Shown piece after piece: positions 24,479-33,368 of a stretch of 62,368 bases of DNA (positions within the stretch are counted from its first letter, which is position 1; each line of letters opens with the position of its first letter). Source of the stretch: a virus; the IMG/VR virus record IMGVR_UViG_3300032157_000009, positions 1-62,368 of that record; one strand, 5' to 3'. A program made the position numbers and the translations under genes. The notes beneath the pieces were generated by a model. That model saw only the letters and a program-made list of their open reading frames with translations. It was not told the DNA's origin and searched no databases.

Positions 24479-24967
24479 ATGAATACCAAATTCAAATTCT
24501 TAACGGCAGCGCTGGTGGTTCTTGCCACGTTGTTGTTTGTTGCTCCGGCGGACGCCCAGTTGGGCAAGCCGGCAGTATTGTTCAGCACGGCGTCCGGCAC
24601 GGTGACGGAAGGCGTCACCAATGCTAAGATCGCCTACAACATCACGGCCACGCCCAACAAGGTGATTGATTGCACGGCAGGCAAGGACCTGTTTTTGCAG
24701 TTCCGTTTTCAATACACCACCACCAGCATCCCGGCCACGAACACCACGTTTCAGTTCAGCGTGGCAGCCGAACCGAATGCAGTTGGGGCTACCAATCGGC
24801 ACGCCATCGCTTCCTGGGGCGTGGCGGTGGCAGGCAGTACAACGGACACCGGATTCGTCACCTGGACCACTAATATAAGTGTGCTGGGGCGACCGTATGT
24901 GTATCTGGACTCGGTGCTGCCCTTGGCACCCATCACCAACTTGACGGTGAAGTATCTGGTCAAATAG
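24479..24967 (+). CDS. Secreted-type protein, possible head decoration protein
   Basis: 162 residues with a clear Sec signal peptide: MNTKFKFLTAALVVLATLLF and a cleavage site ADA|Q after residue 26. The rest is beta-rich and Thr/Ala-rich, like a small Ig- or jelly-roll-type domain. The gene sits alone between two hairpins directly after the capsid gene, a place where decoration proteins are found. A signal peptide on a virion protein is unusual; it could instead be exported to the host envelope. Confidence 0.6.
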   Translation: MNTKFKFLTAALVVLATLLFVAPADAQLGKPAVLFSTASGTVTEGVTNAKIAYNITATPNKVIDCTAGKDLFLQFRFQYTTTSIPATNTTFQFSVAAEPNAVGATNRHAIASWGVAVAGSTTDTGFVTWTTNISVLGRPYVYLDSVLPLAPITNLTVKYLVK

Positions 24968-24990
24968 TTCTCTCGTACGAGCGCGGCGGG

Positions 24991-25024
24991 CTGCTCACGG
25001 CTTTTCTGGGTTGGCCGTGAGCAG
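24991..25024 (+). terminator. Hairpin after the 24479 gene
   Basis: CTGCTCACGGC (24991-25001) pairs perfectly with GCCGTGAGCAG (25014-25024), loop of 12. No T-run follows directly. Likely a terminator-like or mRNA-stabilising structure separating the high-level head genes from connectors. Confidence 0.6.
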
Positions 25025-25042
25025 TCTCCACCAATAAACTTT

Positions 25043-25648
25043 ATGGCCACGAACTGGACGGTGATGACGGGGACCATGGTGAGGAAAGTCCTCACAGCGG
25101 CCACCCAGTCAGACCCCAATCAGAATCTGGCGGAAGGTGTGTTGGACGGAGACGAACTGAATTTGAGTGCGTCCAACCGACGAGACGAGGCAGTGGCAGA
25201 AGCGGTTAAGGAAGTGCGCGGGGCAATTCGGACGGCCGGACGGTATCCGTACGCCGTCACCGCTAGCACCGTGCCCCCAGAAGGGGAATGGCACACGTTG
25301 GTGATTGCGGCGTGGCGGCTGATTAATTCGACGCCCGGTCTGGCACGATCATTTTTGGCAGGCGACGGTGGCGCTGAGACCCCGTTGGCCAAGATGTATC
25401 GGGAGGCCATTGAATGGATTTACGGTTGCGGTTGTCCCAAACAAGGTGGGCTACGTCAAGGAGAAAGATTTACCGAGCCCACGGATCCTGTGGGAGTGGA
25501 CTGGACCACGGCGGTGGCAGCCGACAACGTTGCCATCAGCGGTATCCGTTGGGGAGATTCCGTCGCAGACGATTCTGAATACGAAGCTGGCATCACCGAA
25601 GACGGTATCGTGGTGAACAGCCAGTCTCAAAACATGAACACATACTAG
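25043..25648 (+). CDS. Head-tail connector, gp36-like (DUF1320)
   Basis: 201 residues. The helical pattern RRDEAVAEAVKEVRGAIRTAGRYPYAV and the following VP...W-x-T-x-V-I-A-A-W-R-L is like Mu gp36/DUF1320 connector proteins. The extra C-terminal region has no recognisable homology. Position between capsid and MuF protein agrees with a connector role. Confidence 0.65.
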   Translation: MATNWTVMTGTMVRKVLTAATQSDPNQNLAEGVLDGDELNLSASNRRDEAVAEAVKEVRGAIRTAGRYPYAVTASTVPPEGEWHTLVIAAWRLINSTPGLARSFLAGDGGAETPLAKMYREAIEWIYGCGCPKQGGLRQGERFTEPTDPVGVDWTTAVAADNVAISGIRWGDSVADDSEYEAGITEDGIVVNSQSQNMNTY

Positions 25649-25655
25649 GTCCCTT

Positions 25656-27386
25656 GTGGCTGCTTTTGCTCTCATTGCTGCTGGTGTCGCTCCTGCTCGG
25701 GCTGTGGCTCGGGACGCGGGAGCAACCTTGACAGCCATCCGTGCCGAGCGTTTGGCGCGACGGATTGAGAGCGTGCTGGCCAAAGACTCTGGCCGCACCG
25801 CCAAGGCAATCGTTCACGACGAAGCCGGTAACGTGCTGGTGATTCGGGATGCGACTTACGGAACGTGGGATTTGCCGGGTGGTCACCTTCATGAAGGTGA
25901 AAGTCTCAATCAAGGTTTGCACCGAGAAGTGAAAGAGGAAACTGGCCTTGAGATCAGCGGCGAGAGTTGGAATCGCAACGTCAACCAAGGCCGAACAGAA
26001 GTGTTCGACACCCAGGTTTTCGGGGTCAAGCCAAGGGTCACCCTTTCCGACGAACACACCGCTTTCAAGTGGGTTGAACCCCAGGAAGCCGAAAAACTGG
26101 CTGCTTTCTGGTTGCAGGACACCTCCGGGAACGTTCCCGGCTCGTCCAGGGCGAGCTTTTATCCCGAAACCGGGCCAACGGGCGTCCCCGCCACCCAAAA
26201 CGCCTTAAACGCCAAGGAGCGAGTCCGGTCAGACGCCGAAAAACAGATCGGCCGAGCCGTCAACCGGGTTGTCACCTTGGCCGAGGCTGGAGTATTGGCC
26301 AAGCAACCGGCTGACGACTTTTGGCCGTTTGCGGCCGCTGCATTCTTTGGCGCTGTCATGGCCGCCTACGGCCAATCAGCCAAAGCCTTGGCGGTGATTG
26401 AACGAGGGGCAGACCACGGTGAAACGGTCACCGAAGCCGAAGAGCGCGCCCATGCTGAGCAACGAGCTGAATTGCTCAAGGACTTTCCCAAGCGGATTCG
26501 GGAGCGGTTGGAGTTGGAACTGAAACGGGGTGAAGAGCTTGGTGAGACCGAGTCTGAACTTCATCTTCGCATCACATCCGAAGGCGAGCGCATCTTGGAA
26601 GGCGAAGGTCGGGTGGTGGCGGAAACCGAAGCGCAAGCCATTGCTGGCTCGGCTACGTTGCGGGCCTTGAAACGAGCCGGGTTTGAAACCTGTTTCTGGG
26701 TCACGGTAGGCGACGAGCGGGTGCGTGATAGTCACACCCACAACGAATCAGTTGGCGCAGTCAAGCTGGGTGACAAGTTTCCGAATGGTTGCCGGTTTCC
26801 GGGTGATCCGCTTGCGCCGTTGGCGGAGACGATCAATTGTCGGTGTTGGTTGGTTGGTGCAAACCGGGAAGTGATTGGAGCGAGCGACACAGGACAGCGT
26901 CGTGCCAAGCCGGGTGGTGAGTTTGGGGCGAATGGCGAATGGTATGAAGGTGGCAAATGGATCGCTACTCAAGAGGACAGGGCCAAGCAAGCACCAGCGC
27001 CGGTTCATGAATTGTCTCCGGAAGAAAAAGAGCGTCGCGAACAACTCCGGTTGGCAAATGAAAAACAAGCAGCCCACGTCAAGGCATGGACAGAAGCACG
27101 AAGAACAGAGCTAAAGCCTGTCTTGGATGTCTTGAAGCAGGACTTAAAAGATATGTGGGGAAACCCATTGACCGAGCAAGGATTCCAGCCCAACCAATTT
27201 TTGTTGTCGTTACACCAACAATTGCTCGGCGGCAATTTGAGCCCGCGTCAAGCAGAGTTTGCCACCAAGGAAGTTTTAGGCAGGCGCACCAAAAAGAACG
27301 CAGAAGAGTGGGACGCATTGCACCAGAAAATCTCAGAGGATTTCGAGCCGGGCCATCCAACCTACGAGGCCACCAAACCACAATGA
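25656..27386 (+). CDS. MuF-type minor head protein with N-terminal Nudix domain
   Basis: 576 residues from GTG 25656. A complete Nudix box lies at 76-98: G76-x5-E82-x7-R90-E91-V-x-E94-E95-x-G97-L98, so an NDP-X hydrolase domain fills roughly 45-160. Residues 210-440 are a MuF/SPP1 gp7-like head morphogenesis domain with ERVRDSHTHNESVG, an NGCRFPGDPLAP stretch and the final INCRCWL. A charged tail of about 130 residues follows (PGGEFGANGEWYEGGKW onward). A Nudix-MuF fusion is unusual; the hydrolase could be packaged and injected or act during assembly. Confidence 0.8.
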   Translation: MAAFALIAAGVAPARAVARDAGATLTAIRAERLARRIESVLAKDSGRTAKAIVHDEAGNVLVIRDATYGTWDLPGGHLHEGESLNQGLHREVKEETGLEISGESWNRNVNQGRTEVFDTQVFGVKPRVTLSDEHTAFKWVEPQEAEKLAAFWLQDTSGNVPGSSRASFYPETGPTGVPATQNALNAKERVRSDAEKQIGRAVNRVVTLAEAGVLAKQPADDFWPFAAAAFFGAVMAAYGQSAKALAVIERGADHGETVTEAEERAHAEQRAELLKDFPKRIRERLELELKRGEELGETESELHLRITSEGERILEGEGRVVAETEAQAIAGSATLRALKRAGFETCFWVTVGDERVRDSHTHNESVGAVKLGDKFPNGCRFPGDPLAPLAETINCRCWLVGANREVIGASDTGQRRAKPGGEFGANGEWYEGGKWIATQEDRAKQAPAPVHELSPEEKERREQLRLANEKQAAHVKAWTEARRTELKPVLDVLKQDLKDMWGNPLTEQGFQPNQFLLSLHQQLLGGNLSPRQAEFATKEVLGRRTKKNAEEWDALHQKISEDFEPGHPTYEATKPQ

Positions 27387-27847
27387 TCGCCCGCCTCTCC
27401 ATCACCAACGCCTCGCTCGCTGGCTTCAGCCGGGAAGTGAAAGACCGCATCAAGGCGGCACAGCCCAAGGCGGAGTTCGCCATGGCGGAAACCTTTCAAG
27501 AGTGTGTGCTGTCCAATTTTGGGGCGACCGGAAAGTTTCGTCCATGGTCAGGCTGGCCACCACTTAGCCCGGCTTACGCTCGCAAAGTGGGCCGAGATTA
27601 CGCCACGCTGGAAGTGAGCGGACGACTCAAGGCGAATGTGGTGATTGAGCTCAATGGCCAGAGTAATTTTGAAGTGACCAGTGATGACGATCGGGTGCCT
27701 TATTCCACGGTTCACCAGTACGGGGGCGGCAATAATATTCCGCAACGGGAATACTTCCCGATGTATGATGATGGAACGGTTTACCGACAAGTCGAAGACA
27801 TTGTGCAAAACGCAGCCGAAGCCGCGCTATTGAAGGAGCTTTCTTGA
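27383..27847 (+). CDS. Phage virion morphogenesis protein (Mu gpG/tail completion type)
   Basis: 154 residues from ATG 27383 (ATGA overlap). The run FRPWSGWPPLSPAYARKVG, then LEVSGRLKANV and a later PYSTVHQYGG with REYFPM matches the gpG/gpS tail completion family (PF05069). These proteins close the head-tail joint. The order MuF-gpG is the Mu order. Confidence 0.8.
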   Translation: MIARLSITNASLAGFSREVKDRIKAAQPKAEFAMAETFQECVLSNFGATGKFRPWSGWPPLSPAYARKVGRDYATLEVSGRLKANVVIELNGQSNFEVTSDDDRVPYSTVHQYGGGNNIPQREYFPMYDDGTVYRQVEDIVQNAAEAALLKELS

Positions 27848-28395
27848 TGTTGGCCCAACCCGTCACTATTTCTCAGCAAGCCTCAGCGTTGAAGTTGACG
27901 CTGGAAGGCTGGGCACACCCCAAGGGTGGCCGAGTGGCTGTGATGGCCAACCAGCGTCATCTCTGGGAGGAGTTGACTGATCTGTCACAAGCAGTGGCCA
28001 GCCAATCGCCGCGCATCATGGTGCTTTGTGCCGGGGCAGACATGCGGTTGCCGGGTGAGCCGGATTGTCATCGGGAAGACAGGCGCTGGCAGATCGTGCT
28101 AGTCAAGGGTCGGGGGTTTTATAAAGACCCCATGAGCGGTTTCACGGCTGAGCCATTTACCGATTCCATTGAAGCGATCCGAGACTTGATTCGCACCATG
28201 ATTGGGATCAGCGACGAAGAGGAAGTGCCTAGCGTGCGTTATCAAGGCTGGAAGCCGTTACCGAGCATCCTGCCCACCCGGGAGGCGAATGCCTTTGCGG
28301 ATGCGGTGGTGCTGGAGTTCATGACGGCCAACGATATTCCGCAAGTCATTTTACAGGCTCCGGGGACGGAGGGCTTGGAAGGCAGTGAATTGTAA
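27844..28395 (+). CDS. Possible tail terminator or joining protein
   Basis: 183 residues from TTG 27844 (TTGA overlap) or ATG 27847 one codon later. Contains ADMRLPGEPDCHREDRRW and a beta-helix mixture. No family firmly recognised; position between the completion protein and the tail tube candidate suggests the tail terminator. Confidence 0.5.
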   Translation: MMLAQPVTISQQASALKLTLEGWAHPKGGRVAVMANQRHLWEELTDLSQAVASQSPRIMVLCAGADMRLPGEPDCHREDRRWQIVLVKGRGFYKDPMSGFTAEPFTDSIEAIRDLIRTMIGISDEEEVPSVRYQGWKPLPSILPTREANAFADAVVLEFMTANDIPQVILQAPGTEGLEGSEL

Positions 28396-28415
28396 CAATC
28401 GAAAACGAAACCAAT

Positions 28416-28994
28416 ATGAAAAACAAACTCCATCAAATTCTTTTCTGGGCCTGCCTGCTGGTGGCACGCATCAAGCTGGTGCTGGTCAAATGGCAATACC
28501 CGTTCTGTGAAGCGGCACGCAACGTCTGGCCCACTACCGGGGCTGGCTCGTTGGCGACCGGCTACGTTGCCAGCGGCGTGACGACCATTCGTTGGGGCAG
28601 TGGCGAGCTGGTTACGAGCATTAACACGGTTGCCACCAGCGTGACGATCGGGATCGTGACACGCTTCAATGAAGCCGCATTGGCGGAAAATATGAAATTT
28701 CCAAACGGTAATGGCGTGACGATCACGCGCGTTTTGATTGTGGATGGAACGAAATGGGACGTCACGATTCGAGACGATACAGGACTCTCTGGATCTGCCG
28801 GTATTGGTCGTCCAAAGATCGGCACAGCCGTGGTGATTGTGGATGCTGGAGGGTTGGTTCCTGGAGGCACAGCAGGTTTGAAATACACCTCCACGGTGGT
28901 TGAAGGAGGCTACGATACAGCTCCCAAACAACCGGGCGAAATTACTTTCACGGTCGAGGCTCTAATACTCATTGAAGGAATAGTCGCTGTCTGA
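28416..28994 (+). CDS. Candidate tail tube protein
   Basis: 192 residues, beta-rich, Gly/Val/Thr-rich with GVTTIRWGSGELV, and an odd hydrophobic N-terminus with basic residues (LFWACLLVARIKLVLVKW). Its place before the chaperone pair and tape measure is where the major tail tube gene lies in most siphoviruses. No family match is claimed; the N-terminus could be an uncleaved signal-like or wrong start (no later Met is convincing). Confidence 0.5.
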   Translation: MKNKLHQILFWACLLVARIKLVLVKWQYPFCEAARNVWPTTGAGSLATGYVASGVTTIRWGSGELVTSINTVATSVTIGIVTRFNEAALAENMKFPNGNGVTITRVLIVDGTKWDVTIRDDTGLSGSAGIGRPKIGTAVVIVDAGGLVPGGTAGLKYTSTVVEGGYDTAPKQPGEITFTVEALILIEGIVAV

Positions 28995-28997
28995 TTT

Positions 28998-29555
28998 ATG
29001 AACAAACCCAACCCAAACCTTCTCAGCCCAGAGATTGAAGCCAAGGTTGCCGAAATGGCAACCAAAACCCAAGCAGTCGATCAACAAGCTGCCGGCGCCC
29101 TTGCCGAGCCGCTGCCCGGACCTACGCGTGATATCTTTGCCCTGGCGCAAGATATCAAAGTCGGAAAATGGAGCGTGCGTCCGTTTTACGATCTCGACTT
29201 CGTATTGTTGGAAGAACTCCAACACCCTATGGCCAACATCATGAAGGCCACCATGTCGGGCGAGGAAGTCAAAGATGATTACATTCCGAGCGGAAGAACA
29301 GCATGGCAGTTGTTCTGGATGATGACGCGACCACCAGAGGAAACCGAGATGCTGCTGGCGGACAACAAGCAGAATGAATTGTTTGAGTTGGCGCGGGCGG
29401 AGTTCGGCAAGCTGTCCTTTGCGGCGCTGGTCATGCTCTACAAAGCTGTGGTCCGGCAGATCGGCATCTGCACCAGCGGCAACGTAGCCTACGGCGCACC
29501 GACCGAGGAGGGCGAGGCAAGGCAAGCCGCGTCCCCAAAATCATCGGCGGCGTAG
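28998..29555 (+). CDS. Tail assembly chaperone (gpG-like)
   Basis: 185 residues, helical after residue 60, located just before the tape measure gene. It ends with a small disordered Ala/Ser stretch that contains a CCCAAAA slippery heptamer at 29534-29540 in the correct phase (C CCA AAA), and the -1 frame stays open into the next ORF. This is the expected gpG/gpGT arrangement, where a small fraction of ribosomes shift to give the longer chaperone. Confidence 0.75.
   Translation: MNKPNPNLLSPEIEAKVAEMATKTQAVDQQAAGALAEPLPGPTRDIFALAQDIKVGKWSVRPFYDLDFVLLEELQHPMANIMKATMSGEEVKDDYIPSGRTAWQLFWMMTRPPEETEMLLADNKQNELFELARAEFGKLSFAALVMLYKAVVRQIGICTSGNVAYGAPTEEGEARQAASPKSSAA
29534..29540 (+). other. Programmed -1 frameshift slippery site
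   Basis: CCCAAAA positioned as C CCA AAA relative to the upstream gene, a canonical X-XXY-YYZ heptamer. After slipping, the -1 frame reads ATC ATC GGC GGC GTA GTG and stays open to TGA 29789-29791. The zero-frame stop lies 13 bases after the heptamer. Confidence 0.7.
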
Positions 29556-29791
29556 TGGATGGTCTAGGTTGGTTGCACGAGAAGCACGGTCGGTGCATGG
29601 CCCGCTACGGTTGGACGGAACGGTTTTGTTGGATTGGAATTTCGACAGCGAAGTCAGCGGTGTATGATAATTTAGCCAAAGAGCAGGAGATCACGGCCTT
29701 TGGACCGTTGTGGGAGCGAAAGTCTCCCGGTTACGTCAAACAGGAAATTGAAAAACGATTGAAGCATGGCAAGCGGAAAAGTCAGCGTTGA
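29555..29791 (+). CDS. Tail assembly chaperone T-part (reached by -1 frameshift)
   Basis: 78 residues if started at GTG 29555, but more likely translated as the C-terminal extension of the upstream chaperone through the slippery site at 29534. Contains WLHEKHGRCMARYGWTERF and ends with a Lys/Arg-rich tail, overlapping the tape measure start by 26 bases. It corresponds to the T domain that binds the tape measure protein. Confidence 0.65.
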   Translation: MDGLGWLHEKHGRCMARYGWTERFCWIGISTAKSAVYDNLAKEQEITAFGPLWERKSPGYVKQEIEKRLKHGKRKSQR

Positions 29792-31016
29792 ACTCAGACT
29801 GGTGCTCGACAAGCTGAATGCCGACATCAAGGCAGCGGCAGCATCGATGCGTGCCGGGTTGTCCAAGGACATGAGCTCAACGGCGGCTGGGACTGAGAAG
29901 GCGGCCAACGCTCAAACCAAACTGGCGGATGAGGTCAAGAAAGCAAACACGGCGCTCAAAGATCAAGTGCGCATCATTGACGGCACGCGCAGTCGCAAGC
30001 CGACCCGCTTTCACATCCCATGGTCCACCGACGCAGGTGGCGGATTGGCGACTGATCCTAATGCTTTCTTCAATCCCGGCAGACCGAAAGGAGCTCCCGG
30101 CACAGCACCTCCGGCCATGTTTCCGATTCCGCGACCACCTGTCATTCCGCCGTCACAGTCTGGCATTGGATTGCTAGGCAAGGCCATTCAAGGCGGGCTG
30201 GCTTCGCCATTGGCAATTGCTGCTCAAGTAGGCGCAGCGTTGGCCGGACTCCGGGTGGCCATTGGTTTGATTCAATATGCGTTTCGGGCCATGTTGATTC
30301 CGGTGCGTGCACTACAACGAGCCTTCATGATGGCGGCTGAATCGGCACGTCGGCTTTATGCTCGAGGGCTACAAAGTGGCGGACAGGGAATGGGTTTTAT
30401 AGCCCAACGCTCAATGCTGGCTGACACCATTGGAGTGAGCGAGGAAGAGGTTTACAGCTATGGCAGCGCGGTGCGTTATTTGAATGGTCAATTGGCCTTT
30501 GCCACCAATGTTGCGGCCGGAACTAACGCTAGCCTGACGGCCACCGCCTGGTCGTTGCGGGTGGTGCAGGCCGATTTGAAGGCCCTGAGCTCGCTGCTGG
30601 CTTATGAGATTTCAGACGCTGTCCGGTTGTTGGCAAGAATGTTTCACCAACTAGCAACAGAGATAGCTCCGGTGATGTCCATCATCGGCAAGGTCATCAA
30701 GACCAGCCTGCTGACCGCGATGACGTTGGCCGCTACCAGTCTTGGTCCGGCCATGGCCGTCGCTTTTGCGCGCATTGCCATGAAGGCAGGCTTCGGCAAG
30801 GACGCTCCTGGAATGGGTTCTGAAATCAAGCGCATGCCGTTCTCGGCTTGGGAGAAGATGGGGCTTGTGGTCGGTACTGGCGGTGGAAATAATTTTGCCC
30901 AGCAGACGGCTCAACACACCAAGAAGACCTCCGAGAACACGGCAAAGTTGATTGAATTGATGACCGGCAAGAATGGTCAACTCATGATTCCCTTCACGCT
31001 CCACAACGCCCAATGA
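29766..31016 (+). CDS. Tape measure protein
   Basis: 416 residues, with a helical coiled N-terminus (Lys/Ala-rich), a Pro-rich linker (about 100-130), and several hydrophobic helices with Gly/Ala that could insert in the inner membrane, followed by a further helical end. Its length sets tail length; about 416 residues suggests a tail of roughly 60 nm by the usual rule of thumb. It follows the chaperone pair directly. Confidence 0.75.
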   Translation: MASGKVSVELRLVLDKLNADIKAAAASMRAGLSKDMSSTAAGTEKAANAQTKLADEVKKANTALKDQVRIIDGTRSRKPTRFHIPWSTDAGGGLATDPNAFFNPGRPKGAPGTAPPAMFPIPRPPVIPPSQSGIGLLGKAIQGGLASPLAIAAQVGAALAGLRVAIGLIQYAFRAMLIPVRALQRAFMMAAESARRLYARGLQSGGQGMGFIAQRSMLADTIGVSEEEVYSYGSAVRYLNGQLAFATNVAAGTNASLTATAWSLRVVQADLKALSSLLAYEISDAVRLLARMFHQLATEIAPVMSIIGKVIKTSLLTAMTLAATSLGPAMAVAFARIAMKAGFGKDAPGMGSEIKRMPFSAWEKMGLVVGTGGGNNFAQQTAQHTKKTSENTAKLIELMTGKNGQLMIPFTLHNAQ

Positions 31017-32290
31017 AATCCATCACCGTCACCACTGCCACGCCCGGTTACGCCAAGGGCACTTTAACGTCCAACGGAACCATTCCGACGGATGGTGACA
31101 CCCTGACGATTGGCAACAAGACTTACACCTTCAAGACCACCTTGACCCCGACCGAGGGCGAGGTGCTAATCAACAGCAGTGCCGCCAACGCTTTGGTCAA
31201 TTTGAAGCGAGCGATTGATCACACAGGCACGCCGGACACCGATTATAAGTGCGCAGCGGCTCACACCCAGGTGGCGGGCAGCACAATTACCGCCACCAGC
31301 CTGATCGTTGTGGCGCTGGCTGCCGGGCTGAGCGAGGAGTCTATTGCCACCACTGACACTGCGGCAACACTGTCTTGGGAAACAGCCACGCTGGTGGTGA
31401 GCGACCTGACGATTGTTGCCACCTTTGCTGAGGAGACCTTTGATCAACCTTCCCAGCGAGTGACGGTGGGCGAGTTTCCGTCTGGGAACACCAGCTGGTC
31501 ACGGGCACACAAACTGACCAACCACGCCCATTTTTGCGAGCGCAACCTGTCCAGCGGCGTGGTGCGAATGGCCTGGGCCTTGGATGAGTTCGCCAAAGTG
31601 GCAATAGCCTTGGAACCAAGTTTAAGTTGGACGCCAGTGGTGACGACTGAGCCGGTGGCAGACGCCACAGCCTTTGCCAGTGCGCTGGTCACCTCCAATG
31701 CCACGGCTCCAGCCAACAACGACACCATCACCTTGGGCAGCGTAACCTACACCTTCAAGACCACCTTGACCGGCAGTCCGGACGAGGTCTTGATTGGGGC
31801 TAGCGCAGCAGCCGCGCTGGATAATTTGAAGTCAGCAGTCAACACCACGGCAGGGGAAGGCACAACCTACGGCACGGGCACGTCCATTCATCCCAACATT
31901 GCCGCTACCACCAATACCGATACCACCCAGTTGTTTGTGGCCAAGGCGGTCGGCACAGCCGGAAACGCTTATGCCAGCACCACCACTTCGGCCAATCTCT
32001 CATTCCCGGGAGCCACCTTCACGGGCGGGCTGGCAGCAGCCACCTTTGCGGTAGTAGCCGGTGGCAGCGAGACAACGCTCAGTTACCAGTGGCAATATTC
32101 TGCCGATGGCACAACCGGATGGACGGCTGCAAGCGGTACGGTCAATGGCTGTGTTTACACCAACGACACAACGGCCACTTTGACTTGCACTCCCACCACC
32201 ACCGGTCAGACCGGCTACTATCATCGTTGTGTGCTGACCAATAGTGCCGGCACCACCAACACCGACGCGGTGGTTTTGACCATCACCTAA
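31013..32290 (+). CDS. Tail protein with duplicated domain and C-terminal Ig-like domain
   Basis: 425 residues. A domain of about 60 residues occurs twice: near 14-75 (GDTLTIGNKTYTFKTTLT) and near 220-290 (NDTITLGSVTYTFKTTLT). A C-terminal Ig-like segment (LSYQWQYSADGTTGW to the end) is typical of phage surface domains that bind carbohydrates weakly. Position after the tape measure suggests a distal tail or tail tip protein. Confidence 0.65.
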   Translation: MKSITVTTATPGYAKGTLTSNGTIPTDGDTLTIGNKTYTFKTTLTPTEGEVLINSSAANALVNLKRAIDHTGTPDTDYKCAAAHTQVAGSTITATSLIVVALAAGLSEESIATTDTAATLSWETATLVVSDLTIVATFAEETFDQPSQRVTVGEFPSGNTSWSRAHKLTNHAHFCERNLSSGVVRMAWALDEFAKVAIALEPSLSWTPVVTTEPVADATAFASALVTSNATAPANNDTITLGSVTYTFKTTLTGSPDEVLIGASAAAALDNLKSAVNTTAGEGTTYGTGTSIHPNIAATTNTDTTQLFVAKAVGTAGNAYASTTTSANLSFPGATFTGGLAAATFAVVAGGSETTLSYQWQYSADGTTGWTAASGTVNGCVYTNDTTATLTCTPTTTGQTGYYHRCVLTNSAGTTNTDAVVLTIT

Positions 32291-32291
32291 C

Positions 32292-33368
32292 ATGCCACAA
32301 CTCGCTTTAGGATTCAGTTGGGAGGATGGCCTGAATGGTCACGGTGGCACGCCTACGCCCGACGGTGCTATTCGGGTGCAGTCTGGTGGGGGCATCACAG
32401 CGGTGGACGATGTCATCACCGAAGAAGCTCCGGATTCCCCGGAGATTGAACGAGCCAATCAAGCCACCATGACGGCGACCAAGAGCATGTCGTGGTTGGA
32501 GGCTAAGAACCAGATTCAATACTACGGCTTGGGAACAATTGTTGAGGATGAGTTTGGTAACATCTTCAAGGTGTTGTCGGCGCGCATTAAGCGGGTCAAG
32601 CCTTCGATGGCTACGATGACGATCGTGGCTGAGAGCATTTCCTTTGATGTGCCGGTGGACGAGTTCAGCATTCAGCCCGTGGAGTTGGGATTGAACATCC
32701 TCAAACACCCACGCTACTTCTATGCTTTTCTGGGTGCAAGTGCAGATGAAGAGGCTCGCAATCAGATGGTCATCCGTCGGTTGCAAGATTACATGGAGAC
32801 CACCAACTCGCAAAAGCGGGATTACATGGTCAAAGAGCTCAAGGCATCCATTGGCTTCGCGGGCACAGCGGGTGCCGATCAGCCGACGCTGTCCACCACA
32901 TCTCAAATTGCCGGAACAGACTGGGCCAAATATGCTGCGATGGAGATCATTCAAAAGTATTGGCGTGGGGAGGAAACGCCTTACATCGTAGGATTTGACA
33001 TCAAGTGGTCACAGTATTATTTCATTCCTCCATTTCTGATTCCGGGCGGATTTATTGAAGACCCCATGACCGAGGCGGTGCCACAGTTGCCGGATTACTT
33101 CTGGCAGCAGCCGGGCGGCGCTTCCATTTTCGATTTCATCGCCTCATCCAATCCGCAATGCTACTCCTCAGACGGCACCAGCGGAGGCGCGCTTAATATC
33201 AGTTGGCTGCGGCGGTCGGATCAAATCGAATACCAACGCACTTGGTTCAAGATCACCCGTTCCTGGTTTGGTTCGCCGGTCGGATTTTGGGATCCGCAGC
33301 TTTACGGTTTCCAGATCACCCGGCCAACGGCGGACGATGCTGCAACGGCTTTTTTACCCATCAATTAA
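32292..33368 (+). CDS. Tail tip/baseplate-like protein
   Basis: 358 residues, mixed alpha/beta, many aromatic residues near the end (YFIPPFLIP, WQQPGG, WFKITRSWFGSPVGFW). No family recognised. Placed between the Ig-domain tail protein and a carbohydrate-binding-like protein, so a structural tip role is inferred. Confidence 0.55.
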   Translation: MPQLALGFSWEDGLNGHGGTPTPDGAIRVQSGGGITAVDDVITEEAPDSPEIERANQATMTATKSMSWLEAKNQIQYYGLGTIVEDEFGNIFKVLSARIKRVKPSMATMTIVAESISFDVPVDEFSIQPVELGLNILKHPRYFYAFLGASADEEARNQMVIRRLQDYMETTNSQKRDYMVKELKASIGFAGTAGADQPTLSTTSQIAGTDWAKYAAMEIIQKYWRGEETPYIVGFDIKWSQYYFIPPFLIPGGFIEDPMTEAVPQLPDYFWQQPGGASIFDFIASSNPQCYSSDGTSGGALNISWLRRSDQIEYQRTWFKITRSWFGSPVGFWDPQLYGFQITRPTADDAATAFLPIN

